Origin: Chitinophagaceae bacterium
GTDB taxonomy: Bacteria; Bacteroidota; Bacteroidia; Chitinophagales; Chitinophagaceae
NCBI GenBank assembly: GCA_016787105.1
Contig: JAEUVI010000141.1
Coordinates: 1 to 5,122 of the forward strand
Length of the DNA stretch: 5,122 nt
Direction: 5' to 3'
Under the pieces are notes generated by a model. It made no database searches. It was given only the letters and a program-made list of their open reading frames with translations, and was not told the DNA's origin. Shown piece after piece: positions 1 to 5,122 of the stretch. Within the stretch, counting starts at the first letter, position 1, and every line of letters starts with the position of its first letter. Position numbers and translations under genes: made by a program.

Positions 1-54
1 AGCTGGTATGATAATGGCAGTGAAGCAATCTTACTAAAACATGCTGTAAAATAA
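1..54 (+). CDS. C-terminal end of an unidentified protein (partial)
   Basis: Frame 1 is open from the window edge to a TAA at 52-54 and reads SWYDNGSEAILLKHAVK. The reading is protein-like (mixed polar and hydrophobic residues, ordinary codons), and 149 bases without a gene follow it, as expected for a gene end. Only 17 residues are visible, too few to name a family. An open frame this short could also occur by chance, so the call rests mainly on its position and composition. Confidence 0.4.
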   Translation, partial: SWYDNGSEAILLKHAVK

Positions 55-101
55 ATAAAGATCAATTCACGAACTTTTATAACTACGCTTTTGAAATCAA
101 T

Positions 102-130
102 TTGATCATACGAATAGCTATCTGCTTTTG
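102..130 (+). promoter_or_regulatory. Candidate Bacteroidota promoter ahead of the DoxX/beta-lactamase cluster
   Basis: A TTG at 102-104 is followed, after 18 bases, by TGCTTTTG at 123-130. This matches the Bacteroidota pattern TTG-N17-23-TAnnTTTG except for G instead of A at the second base of the -7 box. It would start a transcript near position 136, about 65 bases ahead of the ATG at 204. The rest of the gap 55-203 is AT-rich and shows no gene or hairpin that I can support. The one mismatch keeps this a weak call. Confidence 0.3.
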
Positions 131-203
131 TACATAACTTCAATAATACATTTTCAATTAACAGAGGCTATTTGTCCCGGTAATTTATATTTAAAGATTA
201 GTA

Positions 204-602
204 ATGGAAATATTAAACACAAGGTTTCTTTTGCGTTTTCCCGTGATAGTAATACTATTAGCTCATAGCATAACAGGAATGTTTAATGATGGTATAAATG
301 ATTTTGGGAACCTTTATTTAAATCAAATTGGCTTCTCTCCTGTCGGTGTTCCGCTTGCCTGGGCAATAAAGCTTTCGCACGTATTTTGCGCAATTTGTTT
401 AGTGCTTAACAGGTATGTTATGGTTTCCTGTATACTTAATATTTTTATTTTACTAATGGGAATAATTCTGATTCATTTAAAAGAAGGATGGTTTGTTGTT
501 GGAGGAGGAAGAAATGGAATTGAATTTAATTTTTTATTGATTTTTGTGCTCCTTGCAATAATTTTCCAGGCCAAGTCTCTCAATAACAGCTACAATCCCT
601 GA
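204..602 (+). CDS. DoxX-like small integral membrane protein
   Basis: This is a 132-residue, very hydrophobic protein with about four membrane segments at roughly residues 8-22, 52-68, 71-91 and 107-122. That size and layout are those of the DoxX family. The stretch HLKEGWFVVGGGRNGIEFN at residues 91-109 matches the family pattern: H and G-F/W at the end of the third helix, a glycine-rich loop, then a conserved E opening the fourth helix. The ATG at 204 is the natural start because the first helix follows within ten residues. DoxX proteins sit in the inner membrane. Some relatives are tied to quinone or thiol redox chemistry, but most have no proven activity, so no reaction is assigned. The next gene begins 36 bases downstream on the same strand, which suggests cotranscription with the two hydrolases. 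Family assignment is fairly firm; its role here is unknown. Confidence 0.72.
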   Translation: MEILNTRFLLRFPVIVILLAHSITGMFNDGINDFGNLYLNQIGFSPVGVPLAWAIKLSHVFCAICLVLNRYVMVSCILNIFILLMGIILIHLKEGWFVVGGGRNGIEFNFLLIFVLLAIIFQAKSLNNSYNP

Positions 603-638
603 TTAGTAGCGGTTATTTCAATAAAAAATTTGTTACCA

Positions 639-1733
639 ATGAGATTAAGACAAATTCTATCAATTATTTTAATTCTTACTACGACAATTTGCCCCGGGCA
701 AAAAACTATTCAATTCGCGGACTCTATCAGAAGTAGCTATCATATCCCGGAACTTTCTTATGCTGTAATTGACGGTAAAACAATATTTGAAATCGCAGCA
801 TTAGGTAAACATTCAATTGATCTGCCAGATACCGCAACACTAAACGACAGGTTTCACATTGGTTCAAATACCAAAGCGATGACTGCATTTATTATTGCTA
901 AGTATGTTGAAAAAGGAAAATTAAAATGGACAACCAAATTCTTTGATTTATTTCCCGGCTGGAAAGAAAAAAGTAATCCCGGCTACTCAAACATTACACT
1001 ACAAGATTTGCTTTCTCACAGAGCAGGGATACGGCCTTTTCAGGGAATAGGCGATGAAGACCCCGAAATACCAGACTTTAAAGGAACAAAGCAGGAAAGA
1101 CGAAAACAGTTCGGGAAGTTTGTATTAACAGTTGAGCCTGTAAAGCCTGACGAGCAGAATCCTTTTATTTATTCAAATGCAGGATATACATTGGCTACAT
1201 TAATGTTAGAAAGAGTAACAGGTAAAAGCTGGCAGCAGTTAGTTGAAAAAGTATTCAATAAAGATTTGAAGTTAAATGTAAAGCTATCATGGCCGGAAAA
1301 CCAAAAACAAAAAGATACATGGGGACATAGTTCAGAAAATGGTAAGCTCAAACCAGTTCCATCTGCAAATGATTATCATTTGGATTATACCGAACCAGCG
1401 GGCGATTTAAATATTAAGCTTAAAGACTACATCAAATTTATTCAACTTAATTTACTAGGGCTTGAAGGGAAGAATAACTATTTAAAAGCAGAAACATATA
1501 AATTTATTCACAAAGGCATTCAAAACTATTCATTAGGTTGGTTTAATATTTATGAAAACGGAAAAGAGCTTTCAGTTCATTCTGGGACAGGGGCAGAAAC
1601 ATATTTCACCATTGTACATATTGACAGGATAAAAAACAGAGCGTATATAATTTTTACAAACTCGTTCAACACAGATACCCAACAGGGTGTAAGACTTTTG
1701 ATGAGAAAACTTAAAGAAAATTATGATAACTAA
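639..1733 (+). CDS. Exported serine hydrolase, class C beta-lactamase-like family
   Basis: A 364-residue protein with an N-terminal signal peptide (about residues 1-21, hydrophobic ILSIILILTTTI, with a plausible cut after PGQ). The three active-site motifs of the class C beta-lactamase/penicillin-binding-protein-like serine hydrolases appear in order. SNTK (S76 nucleophile, K79) is followed by helix residues AMTAFIIAKYVEKGKLKW. Y-S-N (Y178, N180) sits in the context FIYSNAGYTLA. H-S-G (H314, G316) replaces the KTG box. HxG in place of KTG is usual in the esterase, D-aminopeptidase and other non-lactamase branches, so hydrolysis of an ester or a peptide is more likely than strong beta-lactamase activity. 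LLSHRAGI at about residues 124-131 is another family hallmark. I chose the ATG at 639; an in-frame TTG at 630 would add only three residues ahead of the basic MRLRQ start of the signal peptide. The protein should act in the periplasm. A metallo-beta-lactamase gene follows after 27 bases. Confidence 0.85.
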   Translation: MRLRQILSIILILTTTICPGQKTIQFADSIRSSYHIPELSYAVIDGKTIFEIAALGKHSIDLPDTATLNDRFHIGSNTKAMTAFIIAKYVEKGKLKWTTKFFDLFPGWKEKSNPGYSNITLQDLLSHRAGIRPFQGIGDEDPEIPDFKGTKQERRKQFGKFVLTVEPVKPDEQNPFIYSNAGYTLATLMLERVTGKSWQQLVEKVFNKDLKLNVKLSWPENQKQKDTWGHSSENGKLKPVPSANDYHLDYTEPAGDLNIKLKDYIKFIQLNLLGLEGKNNYLKAETYKFIHKGIQNYSLGWFNIYENGKELSVHSGTGAETYFTIVHIDRIKNRAYIIFTNSFNTDTQQGVRLLMRKLKENYDN

Positions 1734-1760
1734 CTTCTAAAGGTAAAATTTAAAAGCAAA

Positions 1761-2498
1761 ATGCGTTGCAGTTTACTGTCAGTAATATTTGTTTTCTCCT
1801 TAATTAAAACTTTTGGACAGACAGAAGGATCGAAACTTAAGATTTCGCACATAGCAGGAGACTTTTATGGCTATACCACTTACAATATATACGAAGGAAG
1901 CAAAATTCCTGCGAACGGCATGTATCTGGTTACATCCAACGGCGTTGTTATGTTTGATACACCGTGGGACACAACACAATTTCAACCCTTGCTTGATAGT
2001 ATAAAATTAAAACACAACAAAGCCGTGGTAATGTGTATTGCAACGCACTGGCACAGCGATAAAACAGCAGGTCTTGAATATTACCAACAGCAGGGAATTA
2101 AAACTTACACAACTTTTCTTACAGATGAATTGAGTAAAATAAATAATAAAAAAAGGGCACAGTATTTAATTGACAACGATACCGTGTTTAATATCGGGCA
2201 ATACAGTTTTGAAACTTATTACCCTGGAGAGGGACATACTACAGACAATATCGTCATATGGTTTAGCAAAGAAAAGCTGCTCTATGGTGGTTGCCTGGTA
2301 AAAGGGACTGATGCCGAAAACCTGGGTTATTTGGGCGATGCGAATGTAACAGCGTATGAGTCTACGCTAAGGAAAGTTGAGGCAAAATGCCAAAAACCAC
2401 AATTTATCATCTTATCTCATAGCGAAGGAAATGAAATAAATTCATTGGCACATTCTATAAAAATGGCCAGGAAATTAAGAAGCAAAAAGTCCCGCTGA
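1761..2498 (+). CDS. Subclass B1 metallo-beta-lactamase, exported
   Basis: A 245-residue protein, the usual length for B1 enzymes, with a signal peptide at residues 1-20 (cut likely after FGQ). All zinc ligands are visible: H96, H98 and D100 in HWHSDKTAG, H159 in GEGHTTDN, C178 in GGCLVK and H220 in LSHSEG. These correspond to standard B1 positions 116, 118, 120, 196, 221 and 263. C178 and K181 (standard 221 and 224, the lysine that binds the beta-lactam carboxylate) place it in B1 rather than B2 or B3. The stretch LGYLGDAN at 188-195 has Tyr where IMP has Asn233, as in IND and BlaB, while SHSE at 219-222 resembles IMP. By family knowledge it would hydrolyse penicillins, cephalosporins and carbapenems in the periplasm; that activity is inferred, not shown. 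No mobile element or integron signs flank it, so it looks like an intrinsic gene. It lies 27 bases after the serine hydrolase gene, probably in the same transcript. The C-terminal tail is lysine/arginine-rich (RKLRSKKSR). Confidence 0.92.
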   Translation: MRCSLLSVIFVFSLIKTFGQTEGSKLKISHIAGDFYGYTTYNIYEGSKIPANGMYLVTSNGVVMFDTPWDTTQFQPLLDSIKLKHNKAVVMCIATHWHSDKTAGLEYYQQQGIKTYTTFLTDELSKINNKKRAQYLIDNDTVFNIGQYSFETYYPGEGHTTDNIVIWFSKEKLLYGGCLVKGTDAENLGYLGDANVTAYESTLRKVEAKCQKPQFIILSHSEGNEINSLAHSIKMARKLRSKKSR

Positions 2499-2530
2499 CA
2501 TCGGGTACTATAAAAAATGATCGCTAAATC

Positions 2531-2558
2531 TTGTTTGCATTACCATTAATTAACTTTG
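2531..2558 (+). promoter_or_regulatory. Bacteroidota-type promoter of the DUF2200 gene
   Basis: TTG at 2531-2533, a 17-base spacer, then TAACTTTG at 2551-2558 fits the Bacteroidota pattern TTG-N17-23-TAnnTTTG with no mismatch. Transcription would begin near 2563-2566, leaving a leader of about 20 bases before the ATG at 2587. It lies in the 88-base gap after the metallo-beta-lactamase gene, so the DUF2200 gene is probably an independent unit. Confidence 0.6.
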
Positions 2559-2586
2559 TATTATTGATTGATTTTAATTCTCAATT

Positions 2587-2949
2587 ATGACAACGACACC
2601 TGAACACGATGCGAAGTTTACTAAAATTACCTTTTCATCGGTATACCCACACTATGTTAAAAAAGTGGAGAGTAAGGGCAGAACAAAAGCAGAATTGCAC
2701 CAGGTAATAAAATGGCTGACCGGGTTTGATGAGAAGAAACTTATGGAGCTGATTGATGAAAAAGTGACTTTTGAAACGTTCTTTAAAAGAGCAAAACTAA
2801 ATCCCAATGCGCACCTGATTACAGGAGTAATATGCGGCTACCGGATAGAAGACATCACCACTCCTTTAACAAAGCAGGCAAGGTATTTAGACAAGCTGAT
2901 AGATGAATTGGCAAAAGGAAAAGCAATGGATAAAATCTTAAGGAAATAA
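2587..2949 (+). CDS. DUF2200 family protein
   Basis: A 120-residue soluble protein that matches the DUF2200 family along its whole length. Recognisable parts are FSSVYPHYVKKVESKGRTKAE (residues 16-36), the IKWLTGFD block (41-48), FETFFKRAKLNPNAHLITGVICG (62-84) and the ending RYLDKLIDELAKGKAMDKILRK (99-120). It has no signal peptide or membrane segment, so it should be cytosolic. The family has no established biochemical function that I know of, and the neighbours give no clear hint. The ATG at 2587 is supported by the match starting shortly after it and by a good promoter about 28 bases upstream. There is no strong Shine-Dalgarno sequence, which is normal for Bacteroidota. No hairpin with a T-run follows the stop codon. 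Confidence 0.85.
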   Translation: MTTTPEHDAKFTKITFSSVYPHYVKKVESKGRTKAELHQVIKWLTGFDEKKLMELIDEKVTFETFFKRAKLNPNAHLITGVICGYRIEDITTPLTKQARYLDKLIDELAKGKAMDKILRK

Positions 2950-3280
2950 GAAAATCTTTGTTAGAACGTTTTTTATACCAATATCCATGATACGGTGAAA
3001 TTATTTATTGATTGGTGTTTTTTTGCATTGAACATGATGAATTAAAACCGAAACAACCCTTTTGCTAATAGAAAAAACGGAGATGTATTCAGTAATGCTA
3101 AAGTGAACGCTGAAAATTATTGATAACATATTTTCCTATTCCAAGTTTTTTGCTCACCTCTTATTGCGGATCGACCATTAATGCTTACCTTTTGCAAGCA
3201 GTAAACGCTGGTCTGTATTACGGATAGCTACCGGTTTATCAGCCAGCACTTTTTATAACACATATACCAAAAAGATTATC
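2950..3280. other. Gene-poor 331-base gap with possible coding relics
   Basis: No intact gene can be supported here. AT-rich sequence makes up most of it, but GC content rises from about position 3145 towards the next gene. Two short coding-like stretches are visible: a minus-strand one at 3178-3255 (entered separately) and a plus-strand one ending in TGA at 3121-3123 (see findings). No perfect TTG/TAnnTTTG promoter was found. The closest is TTG at 3164-3166 followed after 19 bases by TACCTTTTG at 3186-3194, which has one base too many in the -7 box and would lie about 85 bases ahead of the ATG at 3281. That start has no clear ribosome binding site. Confidence 0.5.
3178..3255 (-). pseudogene. 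Possible relic of a Gfo/Idh/MocA-type oxidoreductase gene
   Basis: Read on the minus strand, 3252 down to 3181 is open for 24 codons between two in-frame TAA stops and encodes KVLADKPVAIRNTDQRLLLAKGKH. The order V-L-x-D-K-P-x-A-I, then a spaced L-L-x-x-A-K-x-x-H, resembles the segment of Gfo/Idh/MocA oxidoreductases that carries the E/D-K-P motif after the NAD-binding Rossmann fold (typical form: GKHVLxEKPLA...ELLxxAKxxG). No start codon, Rossmann glycine motif or C-terminal domain is seen nearby, so this could only be a decayed fragment. Genes of this family often accompany Tat-exported TIM-barrel isomerases like the one starting at 3281, which makes the idea plausible. A chance resemblance over so few residues cannot be excluded. 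Confidence 0.3.
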
Positions 3281-4141
3281 ATGAACAGAAGATCCTTTTT
3301 AGGCAATGCTGCGGTTGGCCTCGCCGCTGCCGGATTTCTTCCCGATGCTATACTTGCAATGACAAACAGGAAAGGTATTAATATACCGCTTGGTTTTCAA
3401 TCATACGTATTCCGTGATGTGATCGGTAAGCAACCGGCAGAGACAATGAAACGCCTCGCTGGATATGGATATGAAAACATTGAATGGTGCAGCCCTAAAG
3501 GATACCAGGGAGACTTCGCTCCTCTCGCTAAGTATTCGGGAAAAGAATTGAAAAAGATTACCAATGATTCAGGGCTTCAGTCTACCAGTTGTCATTTCAC
3601 CTGGAATGAAATTACGGATGATGCAAGTCTTGCTGAACGTATTGAATTCGCCAATCAGCTTGGCCTGAAGCATATGGTTTGCTCCGGTGGTTTGATGGCA
3701 AAGACAGAAGACGAAGTGAAGAAACGTTGTGACCAGATGAATCATGTAGGCGAACTGGTGAAGAAAGGCGGCATGGTGGCAGGATATCATAATCACAATG
3801 GCGAGTTTGATGAAAAATTCGGTAGCAGTCCTCAATATGATTTGATGCTGGAGCACCTCGATCCATCACTGGTTAAAATGCAGTTCCAGGTGGCTGCTAT
3901 CACTTCAGGTTATAAAGCACAGGATTATTTCAGAAAGTTTCCGGGACGTTTTATTTCGGCGCACCTCCAGGATTATAGCCCTTCTGATCATACAAAAGAA
4001 GTAGTGATGGGTACGGGTATTGTTGATTGGCCAGATTTTTTTAACGCTGCCAAAATCGGCGGATTACAATATATTTTTGTTGAAATGGAATCAAACCCTG
4101 TTGTAATGGTAGGATGTGCGAAGTATATAAAAAATAGTTAA
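3281..4141 (+). CDS. Tat-exported sugar phosphate isomerase/epimerase-like TIM-barrel protein
   Basis: A 286-residue protein whose first 26 residues form a Tat signal: NRRSFLG at 2-8, then an alanine/glycine-rich hydrophobic stretch and a likely cut near AILA-M. The rest matches the xylose isomerase-like TIM-barrel (AP endonuclease 2) family of sugar isomerases and epimerases. Markers are LGFQSYVFRD (37-46), GYENIEWC (63-70), STSCHFTW (101-108), GYHNHNGEF (168-176), FPGRFISAHLQD (220-231) and FVEME (266-270). H170/H172, H228 and E268 or E270 fall where relatives such as IolI bind metal. The usual aspartate in the fifth or sixth strand appears to be Q203 (VKMQFQVAA), a variant I believe also occurs in Bacteroidota paralogues. 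The substrate is probably a sugar or polyol, but it cannot be named. The Tat signal means export in folded, perhaps metal-loaded form. GC content is about 46% in its first 300 bases, against 31-39% in samples from three other genes of the window. A strong terminator follows 17 bases after the stop. Confidence 0.85.
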   Translation: MNRRSFLGNAAVGLAAAGFLPDAILAMTNRKGINIPLGFQSYVFRDVIGKQPAETMKRLAGYGYENIEWCSPKGYQGDFAPLAKYSGKELKKITNDSGLQSTSCHFTWNEITDDASLAERIEFANQLGLKHMVCSGGLMAKTEDEVKKRCDQMNHVGELVKKGGMVAGYHNHNGEFDEKFGSSPQYDLMLEHLDPSLVKMQFQVAAITSGYKAQDYFRKFPGRFISAHLQDYSPSDHTKEVVMGTGIVDWPDFFNAAKIGGLQYIFVEMESNPVVMVGCAKYIKNS

Positions 4142-4158
4142 ACAAAAATTTTCTATAG

Positions 4159-4190
4159 AAAATCACGGCCAGCAGGTCGTGATTTTTTTT
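4159..4190 (+). terminator. Intrinsic terminator after the TIM-barrel gene
   Basis: The left arm 4159-4170 (AAAATCACGGCC) pairs with 4175-4186 around the loop AGCA, giving 12 pairs including one G-T wobble. The 3' side runs into eight Ts at 4183-4190. It starts 17 bases after the stop codon at 4139-4141. Its left arm overlaps a perfect 16-base palindrome at 4148-4163. Confidence 0.9.
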
Positions 4191-4277
4191 GCACTACATA
4201 TATTCATGTATTGGCCAAGCTGCATCAATCGTTGAATGTTTTAGTTGAGGTTATTTTACATCCAGCGATTATTATTA

Positions 4278-4285
4278 TACATTTG
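4278..4285 (+). promoter_or_regulatory. Candidate -7 promoter box for the methyltransferase gene
   Basis: TACATTTG matches the Bacteroidota -7 box TAnnTTTG exactly and lies 67 bases ahead of the GTG start at 4353. No TTG is found at the preferred distance of 17-23 bases upstream; the nearest, at 4245-4247, is 30 bases away. A promoter is expected here because a strong terminator separates this gene from the previous one. The rest of the gap 4191-4352 holds nothing else that I can support. Confidence 0.4.
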
Positions 4286-4352
4286 AAAATAGCGAACAAA
4301 TGGGCCGCTATAAAGCATGCGCTTATTACCGTGAGTTATATACCTGAATGAA

Positions 4353-5024
4353 GTGAACTTTATCAAGAAATATCTTACCAAAACGATTGCTTCGCAATTG
4401 CGTAAACCAAGCGGGTTGTTGGCTACTAAGGTTGCAAATAAGATGAACCAAACCAATGGCTTCCTCTATGACTTTACCATCAGCACAATGGAAATAACCG
4501 ATAATGAATCCATTCTCGAAATCGGCTTTGCGAATGGTAATTTTTTTGATAGAATATTTTCTGCCAGCAATAACCTGAAATTATATGGCCTTGATTTTTC
4601 GCCTGAAATGGTTAAAGAAGCTACAAATAATAACCAGGCTGCAATCGCTGACGGCAACCTTATATTGAAATTAGGAAGCAGCGATAAAATTCCGTTTCCG
4701 GATAACAGTTTCGATAAGGTTTTTTGCATTAACGTCATTTACTTCTGGGAAAAGCCTGCTGATCATTTAAAAGAAATTTACCGGGTACTCAAACCAGGTG
4801 GTAAATTTTATACATCTATCCGTAAAAAAGAGAGCCTGGTACAGATGCCTTTTTCAAAATATGGCTTTAACATTTATACAGCGGCAGAATGGATAAACAT
4901 ACTTCAGCTAAATCAATTTAATTTTTTACTCACACTAAAAACAGAAAACGAACCTGATACCGAGCTTGATGGAACATTTTACAAAATGGAATCCTTATGT
5001 ATCGTAGCAGGTAAGAAAGTATAG
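4353..5024 (+). CDS. Class I SAM-dependent methyltransferase (Methyltransf_11-like)
   Basis: A 223-residue protein with the Rossmann-type SAM-binding core. Motif I is LEIGFANG at residues 55-62. The acidic residue that binds the ribose is D81 in GLDFSPEMVKEA. The middle motif is KIPFPDNSFDKVFCINVIYFW at about 112-132, and LKEIYRVLKPGGKFY lies at 139-153. The N-terminal ASQLRKPSGLL (13-23) is a feature I associate with a Bacteroidota/Firmicutes group of small-molecule methyltransferases annotated only generally. There is no signal peptide, so it should act in the cytosol, and the substrate cannot be told. I chose the GTG at 4353: the frame is closed by a TGA at 4332-4334 and no ATG lies in frame before the conserved N-terminus. 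An out-of-frame ATG at 4348 ends after two codons. The gene appears to be its own unit, set off by the terminator at 4159-4190. Confidence 0.85.
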   Translation: MNFIKKYLTKTIASQLRKPSGLLATKVANKMNQTNGFLYDFTISTMEITDNESILEIGFANGNFFDRIFSASNNLKLYGLDFSPEMVKEATNNNQAAIADGNLILKLGSSDKIPFPDNSFDKVFCINVIYFWEKPADHLKEIYRVLKPGGKFYTSIRKKESLVQMPFSKYGFNIYTAAEWINILQLNQFNFLLTLKTENEPDTELDGTFYKMESLCIVAGKKV

Positions 5025-5103
5025 TTTTTACTCCTTTATATGATCTTGGATACTGTTATCAATTGAGAAAGACTGATGATATAATGTAAATATTGATTGA
5101 ATT

Positions 5104-5121
5104 GAGAGTTAATAAATTCTC
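5104..5121. repeat. AT-rich inverted repeat at the window edge
   Basis: GAGAGTT at 5104-5110 can pair with AATTCTC at 5115-5121 around the loop AATA, giving seven pairs with one G-T wobble. It lies 80 bases after the methyltransferase stop and is cut off by the window end, so whether a T-run follows (making it a terminator) cannot be seen. The stretch 5025-5103 holds no gene or clear promoter. Confidence 0.3.
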
Positions 5122-5122
5122 T

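Noticed and set aside
630..638. TTG at 630 as the start of the serine hydrolase
   Set aside because: The in-frame ATG at 639 comes three codons later, right before the basic N-region of the signal peptide, so the TTG adds nothing needed.
2488..2509. Hairpin (AGTCCCG / CGGG-T-ACT) around the stop codon of the metallo-beta-lactamase as a terminator
   Set aside because: It has a bulge, spans the coding end, and is followed by an A-rich run rather than Ts, so it does not look like an intrinsic terminator.
2933..2959. Repeated AAAATCTT at the end of the DUF2200 gene as a regulatory repeat
   Set aside because: Two copies of an 8-base AT-rich word are expected by chance in this composition, and no inverted arm is present.
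3569..3869. Two overlapping minus-strand open frames inside the TIM-barrel gene
   Set aside because: They are the antisense of a well-supported gene, show no family motif, and are rich in His, Cys and Ser as expected of shadow frames.
4256..4456. Minus-strand open frame of 66 codons across the methyltransferase start
   Set aside because: It overlaps the conserved N-terminus of the methyltransferase and its product shows no recognisable family.

Overview
The window looks like a chromosomal stretch from a Bacteroidota bacterium, most likely in or near the Chitinophagaceae/Sphingobacteria. Four things point there: AT-rich DNA, starts without strong Shine-Dalgarno sequences, promoter boxes of the TTG/TAnnTTTG type, and protein families typical of the group (a subclass B1 metallo-beta-lactamase of the Chryseobacterium/IMP kind and a Tat-exported sugar isomerase/epimerase-like TIM barrel). 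All intact genes are on the + strand.

Layout. Positions 1-54 are the last codons of an unidentified gene. Positions 204-2498 form a compact, AT-rich cluster of three genes with gaps of 36 and 27 bases. They encode a small DoxX-like membrane protein, an exported SxxK serine hydrolase of the class C beta-lactamase/esterase family, and an exported subclass B1 metallo-beta-lactamase with all six zinc ligands. A separate gene with a good Bacteroidota promoter follows, encoding a DUF2200 cytosolic protein (2587-2949). The 331-base gap at 2950-3280 has no intact gene but holds two short coding-like stretches. One, on the minus strand, resembles the DKP region of Gfo/Idh/MocA oxidoreductases and may be a gene relic. 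At 3281-4141 lies the Tat-exported TIM-barrel protein, which is clearly richer in GC than its neighbours and is closed by a strong intrinsic terminator (4159-4190). Last comes a class I SAM-dependent methyltransferase (4353-5024) with a GTG start and its own -7 box.

How the genes fit together. The main functional unit is the three-gene cluster: two exported hydrolases from unrelated folds that both belong to beta-lactamase superfamilies, plus a membrane protein. The metallo-enzyme is a credible carbapenemase by motif. The serine enzyme has HSG in place of KTG, so it is more likely an esterase or peptidase than a second beta-lactamase. The remaining genes show no obvious shared pathway. I found no CRISPR array, tRNA, rRNA, transposase or phage gene, and no convincing undescribed multi-gene system. 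The best candidates for a second look are the B1 enzyme and its pairing with a serine hydrolase, the altered metal site of the TIM-barrel protein, and the relic-like gap before it.
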